Source: Clostridia bacterium
GTDB lineage: Bacteria > Bacillota_A > Clostridia > Oscillospirales > CAG-272
Reading direction: 5' to 3'
DNA: 17,923 bases
Assembly: GCA_017632155.1 (NCBI GenBank)
Contig: JAGBRZ010000059.1
Span: 1-17,923, forward strand
Both the position numbers and the translations under genes were made by a program. Below, in pieces: positions 6,933 to 13,856 of this stretch (position 1 is its first letter; every line of letters starts with the position of its first letter). The notes beneath the pieces were generated by a model. It had not been told where the DNA came from. It did no database searches and saw nothing but the letters and a program-made list of their open reading frames with translations.

Positions 6933-7043
6933 ATGTCTGCATTATTTACTTTTTCTAAAACACCAACCAAATACAAATTAAATAGGAGATATAATGATCG
7001 AACTGAAAGGAAAACGGAATTCCGCTCTTATATTTGCGGATAA
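6933..7043 (+). CDS. 36-residue leader ORF overlapping the rtcB start
   Basis: ATG at 6933 has an ideal ribosome site, AAAGGAG (6917-6923), 9 nt upstream. The predicted peptide starts MSALFTFSKTPTKYKL and ends RSYICG, with many Lys/Arg residues. It runs past the rtcB ATG in another frame and stops 50 nt inside rtcB. I do not recognise a family. It could be a leader peptide that couples translation to rtcB, whose own AGGAGA site (6984-6989) lies inside the small ORF. It could instead be a remnant of a longer gene, or a chance frame following a genuine ribosome site. The initiation signal is strong, while the coding evidence is weak because half of the frame overlaps rtcB. Confidence 0.4.
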   Translation: MSALFTFSKTPTKYKLNRRYNDRTERKTEFRSYICG

Positions 7044-8172
7044 GATCGATAAACAGACAAAAACACAGATATCCTCGCTTCTTCGAGAGGAGGCGTATGC
7101 CGACTCGAAGATTCGCATAATGCCCGATACTCATTCGGGCAGAAACGTAGCGGTCGGCACGACTATGACTATCTCGGGACGCGTCAGTCCCGCACTTGTC
7201 GGAGTTGATATTGGTTGCGGCATGGAGGCGGTGTTGCTCGGTGAGAGGAATATTGACCTTGAGCGGCTTGATGAGGTGATACACAAGCTCATTCCGTGCG
7301 GTGCAAAAATTCATGATACGCCGAAAGCTGAGTTTGACCTCGGTGAGCTTTACTGCAAAGAACGTGTTGACAAAACCCGCGCGATGCGGAGTCTCGGTAC
7401 TCTGGGCGGAGGTAATCATTTTATTGAGATAGACCGCCTTGAAAGCGGTGAGTTGATGCTTGTTATTCATTCGGGGTCAAGACAGCTCGGAAGCGACGTT
7501 GCACTTTATTATATTGATCAGGCGTACCGCTATCAATGTAAAAAGGAGCGTAAGAAGACGAAGCGCAGTTACTATGAAAGCAGGGACGATGAATACTTCC
7601 GCGCCTCAAAGCGCGAGATCAAGAACGATCAGCCGAAGGTGAAGCGCGAAGAAGCTATTCTTGAAGGCGAGCTTTTCGAGCAGTATTTGCACGATCTCGG
7701 CATTGTGACAGCCTTTGCCGATATCAACAGAAGAACTATGTCGGGATTGATATGCGAAGCTATGGAATTCACCGTCCGTGATCGATTTTCTTGCATCCAC
7801 AACTACATCGACACCGAGCGAATGATACTGCGCAAGGGTGCGATATCCGCGCGTATGGGTGAGCGAGTAATCATACCGCTGAATATGCGTGACGGAGCAT
7901 TGCTCGGTACGGGACTCGGAAATCCCGATTGGAATTTTTCCGCACCGCACGGAGCGGGAAGAGCCTGCAACCGTACCGAGGCAAAGTATGCCTTTACAGT
8001 TGAAGAATTTCAAAATGAAATGACCGGTATCTATACGACCACCGCGCAGATAGGCTCTCTCGACGAATGCCCCATGGCATACAAAGCGCCCGAAAGGATC
8101 CTCGAATTCCTCGGCGACAGCGTTTCGGTAGATGAGATAATAAAACCGATATACAACTTTAAATCCTGCTAA
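6994..8172 (+). CDS. rtcB: RtcB-family RNA ligase
   Basis: 392 residues, close to the family size. RtcB joins RNA 2',3'-cyclic phosphate (or 3'-phosphate) ends to 5'-OH ends using GTP and Mn2+, in RNA repair. Metal and catalytic motifs are present: MPDTHSG (Asp45, His47), VGVDIGCGM (Asp72, Cys75), LGGGNHF (Asn141, His142), VIHSGSRQLG (His159), CIHNY (His269), and SAPHGAGR with His319 as the guanylated histidine. A strongly charged Lys/Arg/Glu-rich stretch (about 181-222) is out of character with the rest and may be a surface insertion. The start is set by AGGAGA 4-5 nt upstream. No rtcA cyclase or RtcR regulator is nearby, so repair is likely RtcB alone, or the gene is constitutive from the strong promoter upstream. 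Confidence 0.92.
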   Translation: MIELKGKRNSALIFADKIDKQTKTQISSLLREEAYADSKIRIMPDTHSGRNVAVGTTMTISGRVSPALVGVDIGCGMEAVLLGERNIDLERLDEVIHKLIPCGAKIHDTPKAEFDLGELYCKERVDKTRAMRSLGTLGGGNHFIEIDRLESGELMLVIHSGSRQLGSDVALYYIDQAYRYQCKKERKKTKRSYYESRDDEYFRASKREIKNDQPKVKREEAILEGELFEQYLHDLGIVTAFADINRRTMSGLICEAMEFTVRDRFSCIHNYIDTERMILRKGAISARMGERVIIPLNMRDGALLGTGLGNPDWNFSAPHGAGRACNRTEAKYAFTVEEFQNEMTGIYTTTAQIGSLDECPMAYKAPERILEFLGDSVSVDEIIKPIYNFKSC

Positions 8173-8178
8173 ACAAAA

Positions 8179-8212
8179 AGGGATGCTTCATTAAGTGAAA
8201 TGAGGCATCCCT
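8179..8212. terminator. Bidirectional terminator between rtcB and the ThuA-like gene
   Basis: AGGGATGC (8179-8186) pairs with GCATCCCT (8205-8212), and the inner TCATT/AATGA lengthens the stem. On the minus strand it is followed by TTTTTGTTT, a good terminator for the ThuA-like gene. On the plus strand the following T-tract is weaker. Confidence 0.75.
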
Positions 8213-8225
8213 GTCTTATTATGTC

Positions 8226-9020
8226 TTATTTCTCAAATCCGAGCTGCTTGAACACGCTGGGGGTGAGGTTGCTCTTTGCTTTGCCTGCCGCTACGAGTTC
8301 TTCGTAGTTATCAACGTGGTGTGGGCAATGGTCCTTGTATTCGTAGCCGGGGGTGATGGGCGCTGCCCAGTAAACGGCGTTGGTGATGATGCGCTGAACG
8401 TAGGGGTTATGGAAGGAGGGGCAGGTCTCGTGGCCGGGCTGGAAGTAGAAGATCTTGCCCGCGTCGCGGAGGTAGGTCATACCCGAACGGAAGATGTAGC
8501 CGTCCTCATACCAACCGCCGAAGATGAGCTCGGTGGGCTGGGGAACGAAGAAGGGCTCTGCGTAAAGCTCCTCGGATTCGATGAAGAACTTGTCGGGAAT
8601 GCCCGCTGCGATGGGATGAGTGGGGAGCATATTCCACATGATCTCTCTCTGCTCGCGTCCCCAGGTGAGGTTGCCCATTGTACCGACGATCGCGCGGAAG
8701 GGCTTGGAGTGGTGCGCGGAATGGAGTGCGATGAAGCCCATCTTGCCCATATAAACGCGGCGCTGGATCTTGGTTACGAGAGCGTCGTTTACCTCACCGT
8801 GAGCCATGTGTCCCCACCAGATGAGAACATCGGTATTGTTAAGCACCTCGTCCGGAAGTCCCTGATCGGGATCGTCGAGGGCGGCAAGAGTTACTTCGAT
8901 GTCATCGTTCTTAGAAAGAAATTCGCCGATAGTGGCGTGCAGACCGTTCGGATAGATAGCCTTACAGGTCTCGTTGGTCTTTTCGTGTCTGAATTCGTTC
9001 CAGATAGTTACTCTGATCAT
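8226..9020 (-). CDS. ThuA-like (trehalose-utilisation domain) protein
   Basis: 264 residues with the class I glutamine-amidotransferase-like fold of the ThuA family. Typical segments are the N-terminal IRVTIWNEFRHEK, DVLIWWGHMAHGEV, GFIALHSAHHSKPF, FFVPQPTELIFGGWYEDG, and the C-terminal FYFQPGHE...NPYVQRIITNAVYWA. ThuA of rhizobia acts with a Gfo/Idh/MocA partner (ThuB) in trehalose/keto-sugar catabolism, but the chemistry of most members is not known. There is no signal peptide. AAGGAG lies 9-10 nt before the ATG. It is the last gene of the minus-strand operon, separated from the hydrolase gene by the 146-nt repeat. The Gfo/Idh/MocA and sugar isomerase genes opposite support a role in oxidised-sugar metabolism; that link is inference. 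Confidence 0.85.
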   Translation of the reverse strand: MIRVTIWNEFRHEKTNETCKAIYPNGLHATIGEFLSKNDDIEVTLAALDDPDQGLPDEVLNNTDVLIWWGHMAHGEVNDALVTKIQRRVYMGKMGFIALHSAHHSKPFRAIVGTMGNLTWGREQREIMWNMLPTHPIAAGIPDKFFIESEELYAEPFFVPQPTELIFGGWYEDGYIFRSGMTYLRDAGKIFYFQPGHETCPSFHNPYVQRIITNAVYWAAPITPGYEYKDHCPHHVDNYEELVAAGKAKSNLTPSVFKQLGFEK

Positions 9021-9065
9021 TGGTATGTACTCCTTGAATTAAATTTCTGATAAATAATAAATAAT

Positions 9066-9211
9066 CGTTTTTTCGGTGGCTTTGCCGACGAAAAAACACC
9101 TATAAGACGAGCTGTGCGAGTCCGCGCGCCGAGGGGAGCTGCCAAAATCAAAGATTTTGGCAAGCGGCGATAAGCGCGCGTAAATCAAGTGTAAAACGGA
9201 GTTTTACACTT
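9066..9211 (-). repeat. 146-nt structured dispersed repeat, copy 2
   Basis: This is the same length as copy 1 (361-506) in inverted orientation. Hairpin 1 is a perfect 11-bp stem (9187-9197/9201-9211, AAGTGTAAAAC arm) and includes the stop codon of the hydrolase gene. Hairpin 2 is TGCCAAAATC/GATTTTGGCA (9140-9149/9153-9162). Hairpin 3 is at 9067-9097. In hairpin 2 the third base pair is C-G here and A-T in copy 1; in hairpin 1 the third pair is G-C here and T-A in copy 1. Reading in the direction of transcription, the unit ends about 45 nt before the ThuA-like start codon, the same arrangement as at copy 1. Confidence 0.88.
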
Positions 9212-9989
9212 GGATCTTAAGTCCGTCAAATGCGGGTGTTACGCCAAATGGCGCGAGTCTTTCTGTTGTGTCCTCGTGTGAGCCGTGGAGAGTGCGCGCC
9301 ATATGGGTGGCGTAGAATTTGCAATCCTCTGCGGTTGCCTTTTGCGCGACGATGGATTCCATCATAATGCCAATCATTGCGATGTTGGTGTGGCCGAAGA
9401 TGCGCTCGTCGCCGGGGGCATAGCCCGTGGTGCATTCGAAAATGAGCGCGTTCGGCTTGACCTTTTTGATCATCTGATAGGTCGGATAGATCAGCCAGCC
9501 GCTGTCAGTGCCGTAGAAGAAGCTTCTCTCACCGTCTTTGACAATGTAGTTGAGAGGGATCTCACCCTCGGGCAGATCACCGTGGTTGGCGTAGCAAGGG
9601 ATGACCTCATAGTCGCCTACCTTTTCTGCTTTGTAGGGATCCATCGGGTGATAGAAGGGGAGATCCTCACCCTTTTTCGCGCCCGCGAGGAGCTTTTCGT
9701 AAGCCGCCTTCTGCGCCCAGAAGCATACGCGGTGGTTTGATTCACGGGTGATGCGGAGAAGTGTCTGCGCGTTGAAGTGATCCGAATGCGAGTGGGTGAG
9801 AATGACGTTCTTGACATTCTTGAAAAGATCGGGGTTGCCGATCTCCTCTGCAAGATCGTAGATGCAGGGACCCGGATCGATAAGAAGATCGTCGTTTACA
9901 AGCGCCGAGGAAAGACGGCGGTAAAGCTTGCCGCCTTTATGCTTGGGCGACCAGTCAGCCGCGCCCGTGCCGAGAAAAAGAAGTTCCAT
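9204..9989 (-). CDS. Metallo-beta-lactamase-fold hydrolase
   Basis: 261 residues. The metal site H-x-H-x-D-H is HSHSDH (His66, His68, Asp70, His71). Later ligand candidates are the His in CYANHGDLPEGE, the Asp in FFYGTDSGWL and the His in KFYATHMART. The opening MELLFLGTGAADWSP and LIDPGPCIYDL are typical of the PhnP/RNase Z-like branch, often phosphodiesterases acting on cyclic phosphates; the substrate here is unknown. It is cytoplasmic. It follows the PHP gene by 11 nt with AAGGAG in the gap, so the two are translated from one mRNA. Two metal-dependent phosphoesterase-type enzymes in tandem suggest successive steps on a phosphorylated sugar. The last codons overlap hairpin 1 of the repeat. 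Confidence 0.88.
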   Translation of the reverse strand: MELLFLGTGAADWSPKHKGGKLYRRLSSALVNDDLLIDPGPCIYDLAEEIGNPDLFKNVKNVILTHSHSDHFNAQTLLRITRESNHRVCFWAQKAAYEKLLAGAKKGEDLPFYHPMDPYKAEKVGDYEVIPCYANHGDLPEGEIPLNYIVKDGERSFFYGTDSGWLIYPTYQMIKKVKPNALIFECTTGYAPGDERIFGHTNIAMIGIMMESIVAQKATAEDCKFYATHMARTLHGSHEDTTERLAPFGVTPAFDGLKIQV

Positions 9990-10000
9990 TTTAGTTCTCC

Positions 10001-10699
10001 TTATTGCGGTTTATCGTTATCCTTGATCATCTCAAAATTGCCCGAACGGAGAATTTCGAGAAGCTGTTCGTTCGAGGTGATGGGCTCGTCGGTCAGAATA
10101 CCGCCCGCAAAGCAGCCTTCAACTGTGCGGTGGTAGTCGCTGCCCGAGGTGCCGATGAGCCCGAAACGCTCCGCCCAAATGCGTGCGATGTCGTTGCGGC
10201 TGTCCTGCGAGGGGTTGCCGTTGAACACCTCGATGCCGTCAAGATACATGGGGTTGACCATCTGCATAGCATCGCGGAAGGGATGCGCCTGCAAAAACAG
10301 GAATCCCGCCTCGCGGATAGCGGCAGAAACGTCCTTGGTCTGCATATCGTAAAAATCGGTCATGCGGCGAAGGAAATCCTCGTCAAGACCGTAGATGAGG
10401 TAGTCATTTTCGTCAATGTTAGAGCGAAGCTCGCAGCCGAAGAGGATGTTGAGCTTTCCTTCTGCCGCTTCTTTCAGCTCGTGGTAGCCCTTCATATAGT
10501 AATCGACCTTTTCCTGCCAAGGGAGGGCGGAGAGGTCGCCCATTCGTTTGTTTTTGAATGTGAAGCGTGAGAAGTGATTGGTGAGCACGAGCGAGTGGTA
10601 ACCGTGCTCGACGTATGCCTGCACGATCTCCTCGGGATATGCCTTGGCGCAAGCCGAAACGGGTGCCGAGTGGCAGTGCAGTTCTGTTTTGAATTTCAT
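10001..10699 (-). CDS. PHP-domain phosphoesterase
   Basis: 232 residues from the ATG preceded by GAAAGG (7-8 nt); an in-frame TTG five codons further up is less likely. PHP motifs are in order: ELHCHS (His8, His10), LVLTNHFS (His42), LFGCELRS (Glu), FLFLQAHPFRD (His), DGIEVFNG and GTSGSDYHR (Asp, His). These bind two or three metal ions. Members include histidinol phosphatase and small phosphate-ester or cyclic-phosphate hydrolases; the HisJ assignment is not supported because no histidine gene is near. It is first in the minus-strand operon and transcribed from the divergent promoter at 10737-10765. I infer removal of phosphate from a sugar-derived intermediate. Confidence 0.87.
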   Translation of the reverse strand: MKFKTELHCHSAPVSACAKAYPEEIVQAYVEHGYHSLVLTNHFSRFTFKNKRMGDLSALPWQEKVDYYMKGYHELKEAAEGKLNILFGCELRSNIDENDYLIYGLDEDFLRRMTDFYDMQTKDVSAAIREAGFLFLQAHPFRDAMQMVNPMYLDGIEVFNGNPSQDSRNDIARIWAERFGLIGTSGSDYHRTVEGCFAGGILTDEPITSNEQLLEILRSGNFEMIKDNDKPQ

Positions 10700-10736
10700 A
10701 GCGGTGCCTTTCAATTAAGATAATTTTACTTATATA

Positions 10737-10765
10737 ATAATACTACATTTTCACCTTTTTTTCAA
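10737..10765 (-). promoter_or_regulatory. Promoter of the PHP / hydrolase / ThuA-like operon
   Basis: On the minus strand, TTGAAA (10765 to 10760) and TATTAT (10742 to 10737) are separated by 17 nt. It is back to back with the plus-strand promoter at 10814-10842. Confidence 0.55.
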
Positions 10766-10813
10766 GTCTTTGAGCAATTTTTTGCAAAAACTTTTTTCAT
10801 TTTTGAATTATAC
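10766..10813. promoter_or_regulatory. Shared region between divergent promoters, possible operator
   Basis: The 48 nt between the two -35 boxes include the perfect 12-nt palindrome TTTTTGCAAAAA (10779-10790) and a nearby TTGAGCAA. Such a position suits one regulator controlling both sugar operons. No regulator gene is present, and AT-rich palindromes occur by chance, so this is a weak call. Confidence 0.3.
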
Positions 10814-10842
10814 TTGAATTTGGATTTAATGTGTGGTATAAT
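10814..10842 (+). promoter_or_regulatory. Promoter of the isomerase / isomerase / oxidoreductase operon
   Basis: TTGAAT (10814-10819) and TATAAT (10837-10842) are 17 nt apart, with a TGG extended -10 before TATAAT. Transcription should start near 10849, about 25 nt before the first gene. Confidence 0.7.
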
Positions 10843-10874
10843 TACATCAAATATAACCTTTTATGAGGTGCAAA

Positions 10875-11711
10875 ATGGAAAAATTCAAACTTTGTGCATT
10901 TGCCGACGAAGCTGACAAGATGATTTCGGGTCAGATCGCGGCTTTGCAGGGAAATTCAATGAATCTTATCGAGCTTCGCGGCATTGACGGCAAAAACGTT
11001 GCCGATATAACTGCCGACGAGGCGAAGGAACTCAAGAAAAGACTCGACGGCGAGGGCATCGCGGTCTGGTCGATCGGCTCTCCCATCGGAAAGGTCGATA
11101 TAACCTCTCCCGCGCAGGATGAGCTTGACCGCTTCAAGAGAGTTCTTGAAACCGCCAATATCTGCGGCGCGGAAAATATCCGAATGTTCAGCTTTTATAA
11201 GACCGATTCGTCAGCCGCTTGCTTTGACGAGATCTGCCGCCGCCTTGACGATATGATCAGCGCGGCGAAGGGCTCGGGCGTCGATCTTTGCCACGAAAAC
11301 GAAAAGGGAATCTACGGCGACATCGCCGAGCGTTGCTATAAGCTCCACGCGGCTCTGCCCGCTTTCAAGGGCGTTTTCGATCCCGCAAACTTCGTGCAGT
11401 GCGAGGAGGACACTCTTGTTGCTTGGGAGCTTTTGAAGCCTTATATCAAATATGCTCATATCAAGGATGCAAAAGAGGACGGAAAGGTTGTGCCTCCCGG
11501 CGCGGGAATCGGACATCTCCCTGAGCTGTTGCCGAGATTTTATGAATCGGGCATCAAGGTTCTGACCCTTGAGCCGCATCTCAAATCCTTTGTCGGACTT
11601 GCGGCGCTCGAGGGCGGAGATACCGCGCACGTAGGCTCGTCGTTCAAGAGCAACCGCGAGGCGTTCGACTTTGCGGTAAATACACTCAAGAATCTTATTG
11701 AAAAGATATAA
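10875..11711 (+). CDS. TIM-barrel sugar (phosphate) isomerase/epimerase, AP endonuclease 2-like
   Basis: 278 residues. The start ATG at 10875 has GAGGTG (10865-10870) upstream; the ATG at 10863 lacks a ribosome site. The fold is recognised from the TIM-barrel pattern and the four metal ligands of the xylose-isomerase-like family: Glu141 in CHENEKG, Asp169 in VFDPANF, His195 in YAHIKDA and Glu233 in LTLEPHL. Relatives include IolE/IolI-type inosose enzymes, tagaturonate or hydroxypyruvate epimerases, and the keto-sugar isomerase subunits of glycoside-cleaving complexes; the substrate cannot be chosen from sequence. No signal peptide, so cytoplasmic. First of three genes, 14 nt before the next. 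Confidence 0.85.
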   Translation: MEKFKLCAFADEADKMISGQIAALQGNSMNLIELRGIDGKNVADITADEAKELKKRLDGEGIAVWSIGSPIGKVDITSPAQDELDRFKRVLETANICGAENIRMFSFYKTDSSAACFDEICRRLDDMISAAKGSGVDLCHENEKGIYGDIAERCYKLHAALPAFKGVFDPANFVQCEEDTLVAWELLKPYIKYAHIKDAKEDGKVVPPGAGIGHLPELLPRFYESGIKVLTLEPHLKSFVGLAALEGGDTAHVGSSFKSNREAFDFAVNTLKNLIEKI

Positions 11712-11725
11712 CGGAGGAAAGAAAA

Positions 11726-12502
11726 ATGATTGCAGGTGCACAGCTTTACACTCTGAGAGATTATTGCAAGACAACCGAGGATCTTGAAAACACCATTCGC
11801 CGTATGGCGGAAATCGGCTACAAGGCGGTTCAGCTTTCGGGCGTTTGCGATTTTGACGCGGCTTGGATGCGCGATCTTTTGAAGGATTGCGGACTTGTTG
11901 CTCCCCTTACCCACACCGCGTATAAGCGCATCGTCGAGGAGACCGATAAGGTCATCGAGGAGCACATCACATATGGCGCGGGCTACGTCGGACTCGGCTC
12001 TATGCCCAATTTCAAAAAGGCAAATTGCAGCCTCGAGGTATACGATCAGTATTGCAAGGAGATCGCTCCAGCGGTTGAAAAGATCGCGGCGGCAGGTCTG
12101 AAATTTATGTATCACAACCACAATATGGAGTTCGTAAAGCTCCCGAACGGCAAGGTTCTTCTTGAGGATATGGCTGACCGTTTCGATACTCCCGCATACG
12201 GCTTCACTGTTGATACCTACTGGGTTCAGGCGGGCGGAGGCGACCCCGCACAGTGGCTTACAAAGCTCGCGGGACGCATTGATACCATCCACTTCAAGGA
12301 TATGGTTTACGATGCGATCGATAACGCGGTACGCATGGCACCCGTCGGCTCGGGTAACATCAACCACATCGCTGCGGCACGCGCTGCCGAGGCGGGCGGA
12401 ACAAAATACGTTTTCGTCGAGCAGGATCGCTGCTATGACGAGGATCCCTTCGTTTGTATGAAAAAGAGCTATGATTATCTGAAAGGAATCGGACTGGAAT
12501 GA
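11726..12502 (+). CDS. Second TIM-barrel sugar (phosphate) isomerase/epimerase
   Basis: 258 residues, only distantly similar to the preceding protein. It opens with AGAQLYTLRDY, typical of the family. The metal and substrate site is MYHNHNMEF (His130, His132, Glu135), FTVDTYWVQ (Asp163), TIHFKDM (His189) and KYVFVEQDR (Glu232). GGAGGAAAG lies about 5-10 nt before the ATG. The stop codon overlaps the next start as ATGA, so translation is coupled to the oxidoreductase. Having two different isomerases beside a Gfo/Idh/MocA oxidoreductase is a common design where a sugar is oxidised at one carbon, isomerised or cleaved, and reduced again. The exact sugar is unknown. Confidence 0.87.
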   Translation: MIAGAQLYTLRDYCKTTEDLENTIRRMAEIGYKAVQLSGVCDFDAAWMRDLLKDCGLVAPLTHTAYKRIVEETDKVIEEHITYGAGYVGLGSMPNFKKANCSLEVYDQYCKEIAPAVEKIAAAGLKFMYHNHNMEFVKLPNGKVLLEDMADRFDTPAYGFTVDTYWVQAGGGDPAQWLTKLAGRIDTIHFKDMVYDAIDNAVRMAPVGSGNINHIAAARAAEAGGTKYVFVEQDRCYDEDPFVCMKKSYDYLKGIGLE

Positions 12503-13683
12503 GCAAGCTTAGATTAGGTATTATCGGAGTCGGTAACATCGGCTCGACACACTTCAAAAACGTTGTTGGAGGCAAGTGCCCCAATATCGTTATTACCGCT
12601 GTTGCAGACCGCCGTGAGGTTCGCCGCGAGTGGGTCGTTGAGAACTTCCCCAAGGTAAAGGCAGAAACTTATGAGGCAGATATGCCCGTGATCTTCAACG
12701 AGGGTGACGAGCTGATCGCATCGGGTCTTGTTGATGCGATCCTTATCGCAGTTCCTCACTATTTCCACCCCTATTTTGCAATCGAGGCGTTCAAGCACGG
12801 TCTTCACGTTATGTGCGAGAAGCCCGCGGGCGTTTATACACTTCAGGTGCGCGAGATGATCGCAGAGGCAGATAAGCATCCCGAGCTTTACTTCGGTATG
12901 ATGTTCAATCAGAGAACCAATCCCGTTTACCGCAAGATGCACGACATCATTGCTTCGGGTGAGCTCGGTCAGATCAGAAGAACAAGCTGGCTCATCACCG
13001 AGTGGTACCGCTCGCAGTATTACTATGATTCCGGTGATTGGCGCGCAACCTGGAGCGGAGAGGGCGGCGGCGTTCTTCTCAATCAGTGCCCCCATCAGCT
13101 CGACCTCTGGCAGTGGATCTGCGGTCTTCCCGTAAAGGTCCACGCAAAAATGAAGTACGGCAAGTGGCACAATATCGAGGTTGAGGACGACGTAAGCTGC
13201 TGGTGCGAGTACGCAAACGGCGCAACGGGCACCTTCATTACCTCGACAGGCGACTGCCCCGGCACGAACCGCTTTGAGATCGTTTGCGATGGCGGTACTC
13301 TTGTCTGCGACAAGACATCGCTCAAGCTTTACCGTCTCAATCCTTGGGAGCCCGAGTATTCCAAGACCACCAAGAAGGTCTTCGGCAGACCCGAGATCAT
13401 CGAGGAGATCCCCGAGCTTGAGGGCGAGAACACCCAGCACGTTGGCGTTCTTAACGCTTTTGCAGACGCAATTCTGAACGGCGGCAAGCTCGTTGCAGAC
13501 GGACGCGAGGGCATAAACGGACTTATGCTTTCGAACGCTATGCACCTTTCGGATTGGCTCAATAAGGAAGTTGATCTTCCCATCGACGAGGAACTTTACT
13601 ACAATCTTCTCAAGGAAAAGATTGCATCCTCAAAGGCAAAAACAGCCGATGCAGTTGACGGCGATACAGAAGGCAGTTATTAA
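12499..13683 (+). CDS. Gfo/Idh/MocA-family NAD(P)-dependent oxidoreductase
   Basis: 394 residues. The Rossmann motif is GIIGVGNIGSTH (Gly10, Gly12, Gly15). The EKP motif (Glu107-Lys108-Pro109 in VMCEKPA) carries the catalytic lysine. The substrate-domain signature GGGVLLNQCPHQLDL contains His199 and Asp202. Family members oxidise or reduce a hydroxyl of a sugar, inositol or glycoside. Here it forms the third gene of a translationally coupled operon with two sugar isomerases, opposite a ThuA-like gene. That resembles ThuA/ThuB trehalose catabolism and keto-glycoside pathways such as C-glycoside deglycosylation (DgpA is of this family). The assignment to a pathway is inference. A strong terminator follows 7 nt after the stop. 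Confidence 0.9.
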   Translation: MSKLRLGIIGVGNIGSTHFKNVVGGKCPNIVITAVADRREVRREWVVENFPKVKAETYEADMPVIFNEGDELIASGLVDAILIAVPHYFHPYFAIEAFKHGLHVMCEKPAGVYTLQVREMIAEADKHPELYFGMMFNQRTNPVYRKMHDIIASGELGQIRRTSWLITEWYRSQYYYDSGDWRATWSGEGGGVLLNQCPHQLDLWQWICGLPVKVHAKMKYGKWHNIEVEDDVSCWCEYANGATGTFITSTGDCPGTNRFEIVCDGGTLVCDKTSLKLYRLNPWEPEYSKTTKKVFGRPEIIEEIPELEGENTQHVGVLNAFADAILNGGKLVADGREGINGLMLSNAMHLSDWLNKEVDLPIDEELYYNLLKEKIASSKAKTADAVDGDTEGSY

Positions 13684-13690
13684 ATTTAAT

Positions 13691-13725
13691 AAGAAAACCG
13701 TTGCGAAACCCGCAACGGTTTTCTT
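13691..13725 (+). terminator. Terminator of the oxidoreductase operon
   Basis: AAGAAAACCGTTGCG (13691-13705) pairs perfectly with CGCAACGGTTTTCTT (13711-13725) around AAACC. The T-rich 3' arm makes it a typical intrinsic terminator, and the A-rich 5' arm would allow some function in the other direction. Confidence 0.85.
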
Positions 13726-13741
13726 GAAAAGATTTGTTTTC

Positions 13742-13785
13742 GTATGATTGCACAAAAGCGGATGGGTGTTTTTGTGCAATCATAC
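13742..13785. repeat. Perfect 16-bp inverted repeat upstream of the second sigma gene
   Basis: GTATGATTGCACAAAA (13742-13757) is mirrored exactly by TTTTGTGCAATCATAC (13770-13785) around a 12-nt spacer. Neither strand has a T-run after it, so a normal intrinsic terminator is unlikely. It lies 71 nt before the sigma start codon. It may be an operator or a leader hairpin of that operon. I found no convincing housekeeping promoter between it and the gene. Confidence 0.7.
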
Positions 13786-13856
13786 AAAAACGAAAAATAC
13801 TTGCGATGATTCGCCATATTTTGGGTACTTAATAGGTGAAGGGAGGTTTGAAACTC

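Noticed and set aside
361..9211. Inverted 146-nt copies flanking about 8.6 kb as a composite transposon
   Set aside because: No transposase or integrase gene lies between or beside them, the content is mostly housekeeping and metabolic genes on both strands, no target duplication is visible, and the copies have diverged while keeping pairing. A dispersed structured repeat explains them better.
10001..10699. Histidinol-phosphatase (HisJ) assignment for the PHP protein
   Set aside because: Metal motifs alone do not separate HisJ from other PHP enzymes, and the gene sits with an MBL hydrolase and a ThuA-like gene, not with histidine biosynthesis.
12514..13545. Long open frame antisense to the oxidoreductase gene
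   Set aside because: The plus-strand gene has clear family motifs and coupled translation. The antisense frame is a by-product of its codon use and matches nothing recognisable.
13786..13856. Housekeeping promoter directly before the second sigma gene
   Set aside because: TTGCGA (13801-13806) has no acceptable -10 at 16-18 nt; GGTACT there is poor. An ECF-type promoter is possible but cannot be defined from one site.
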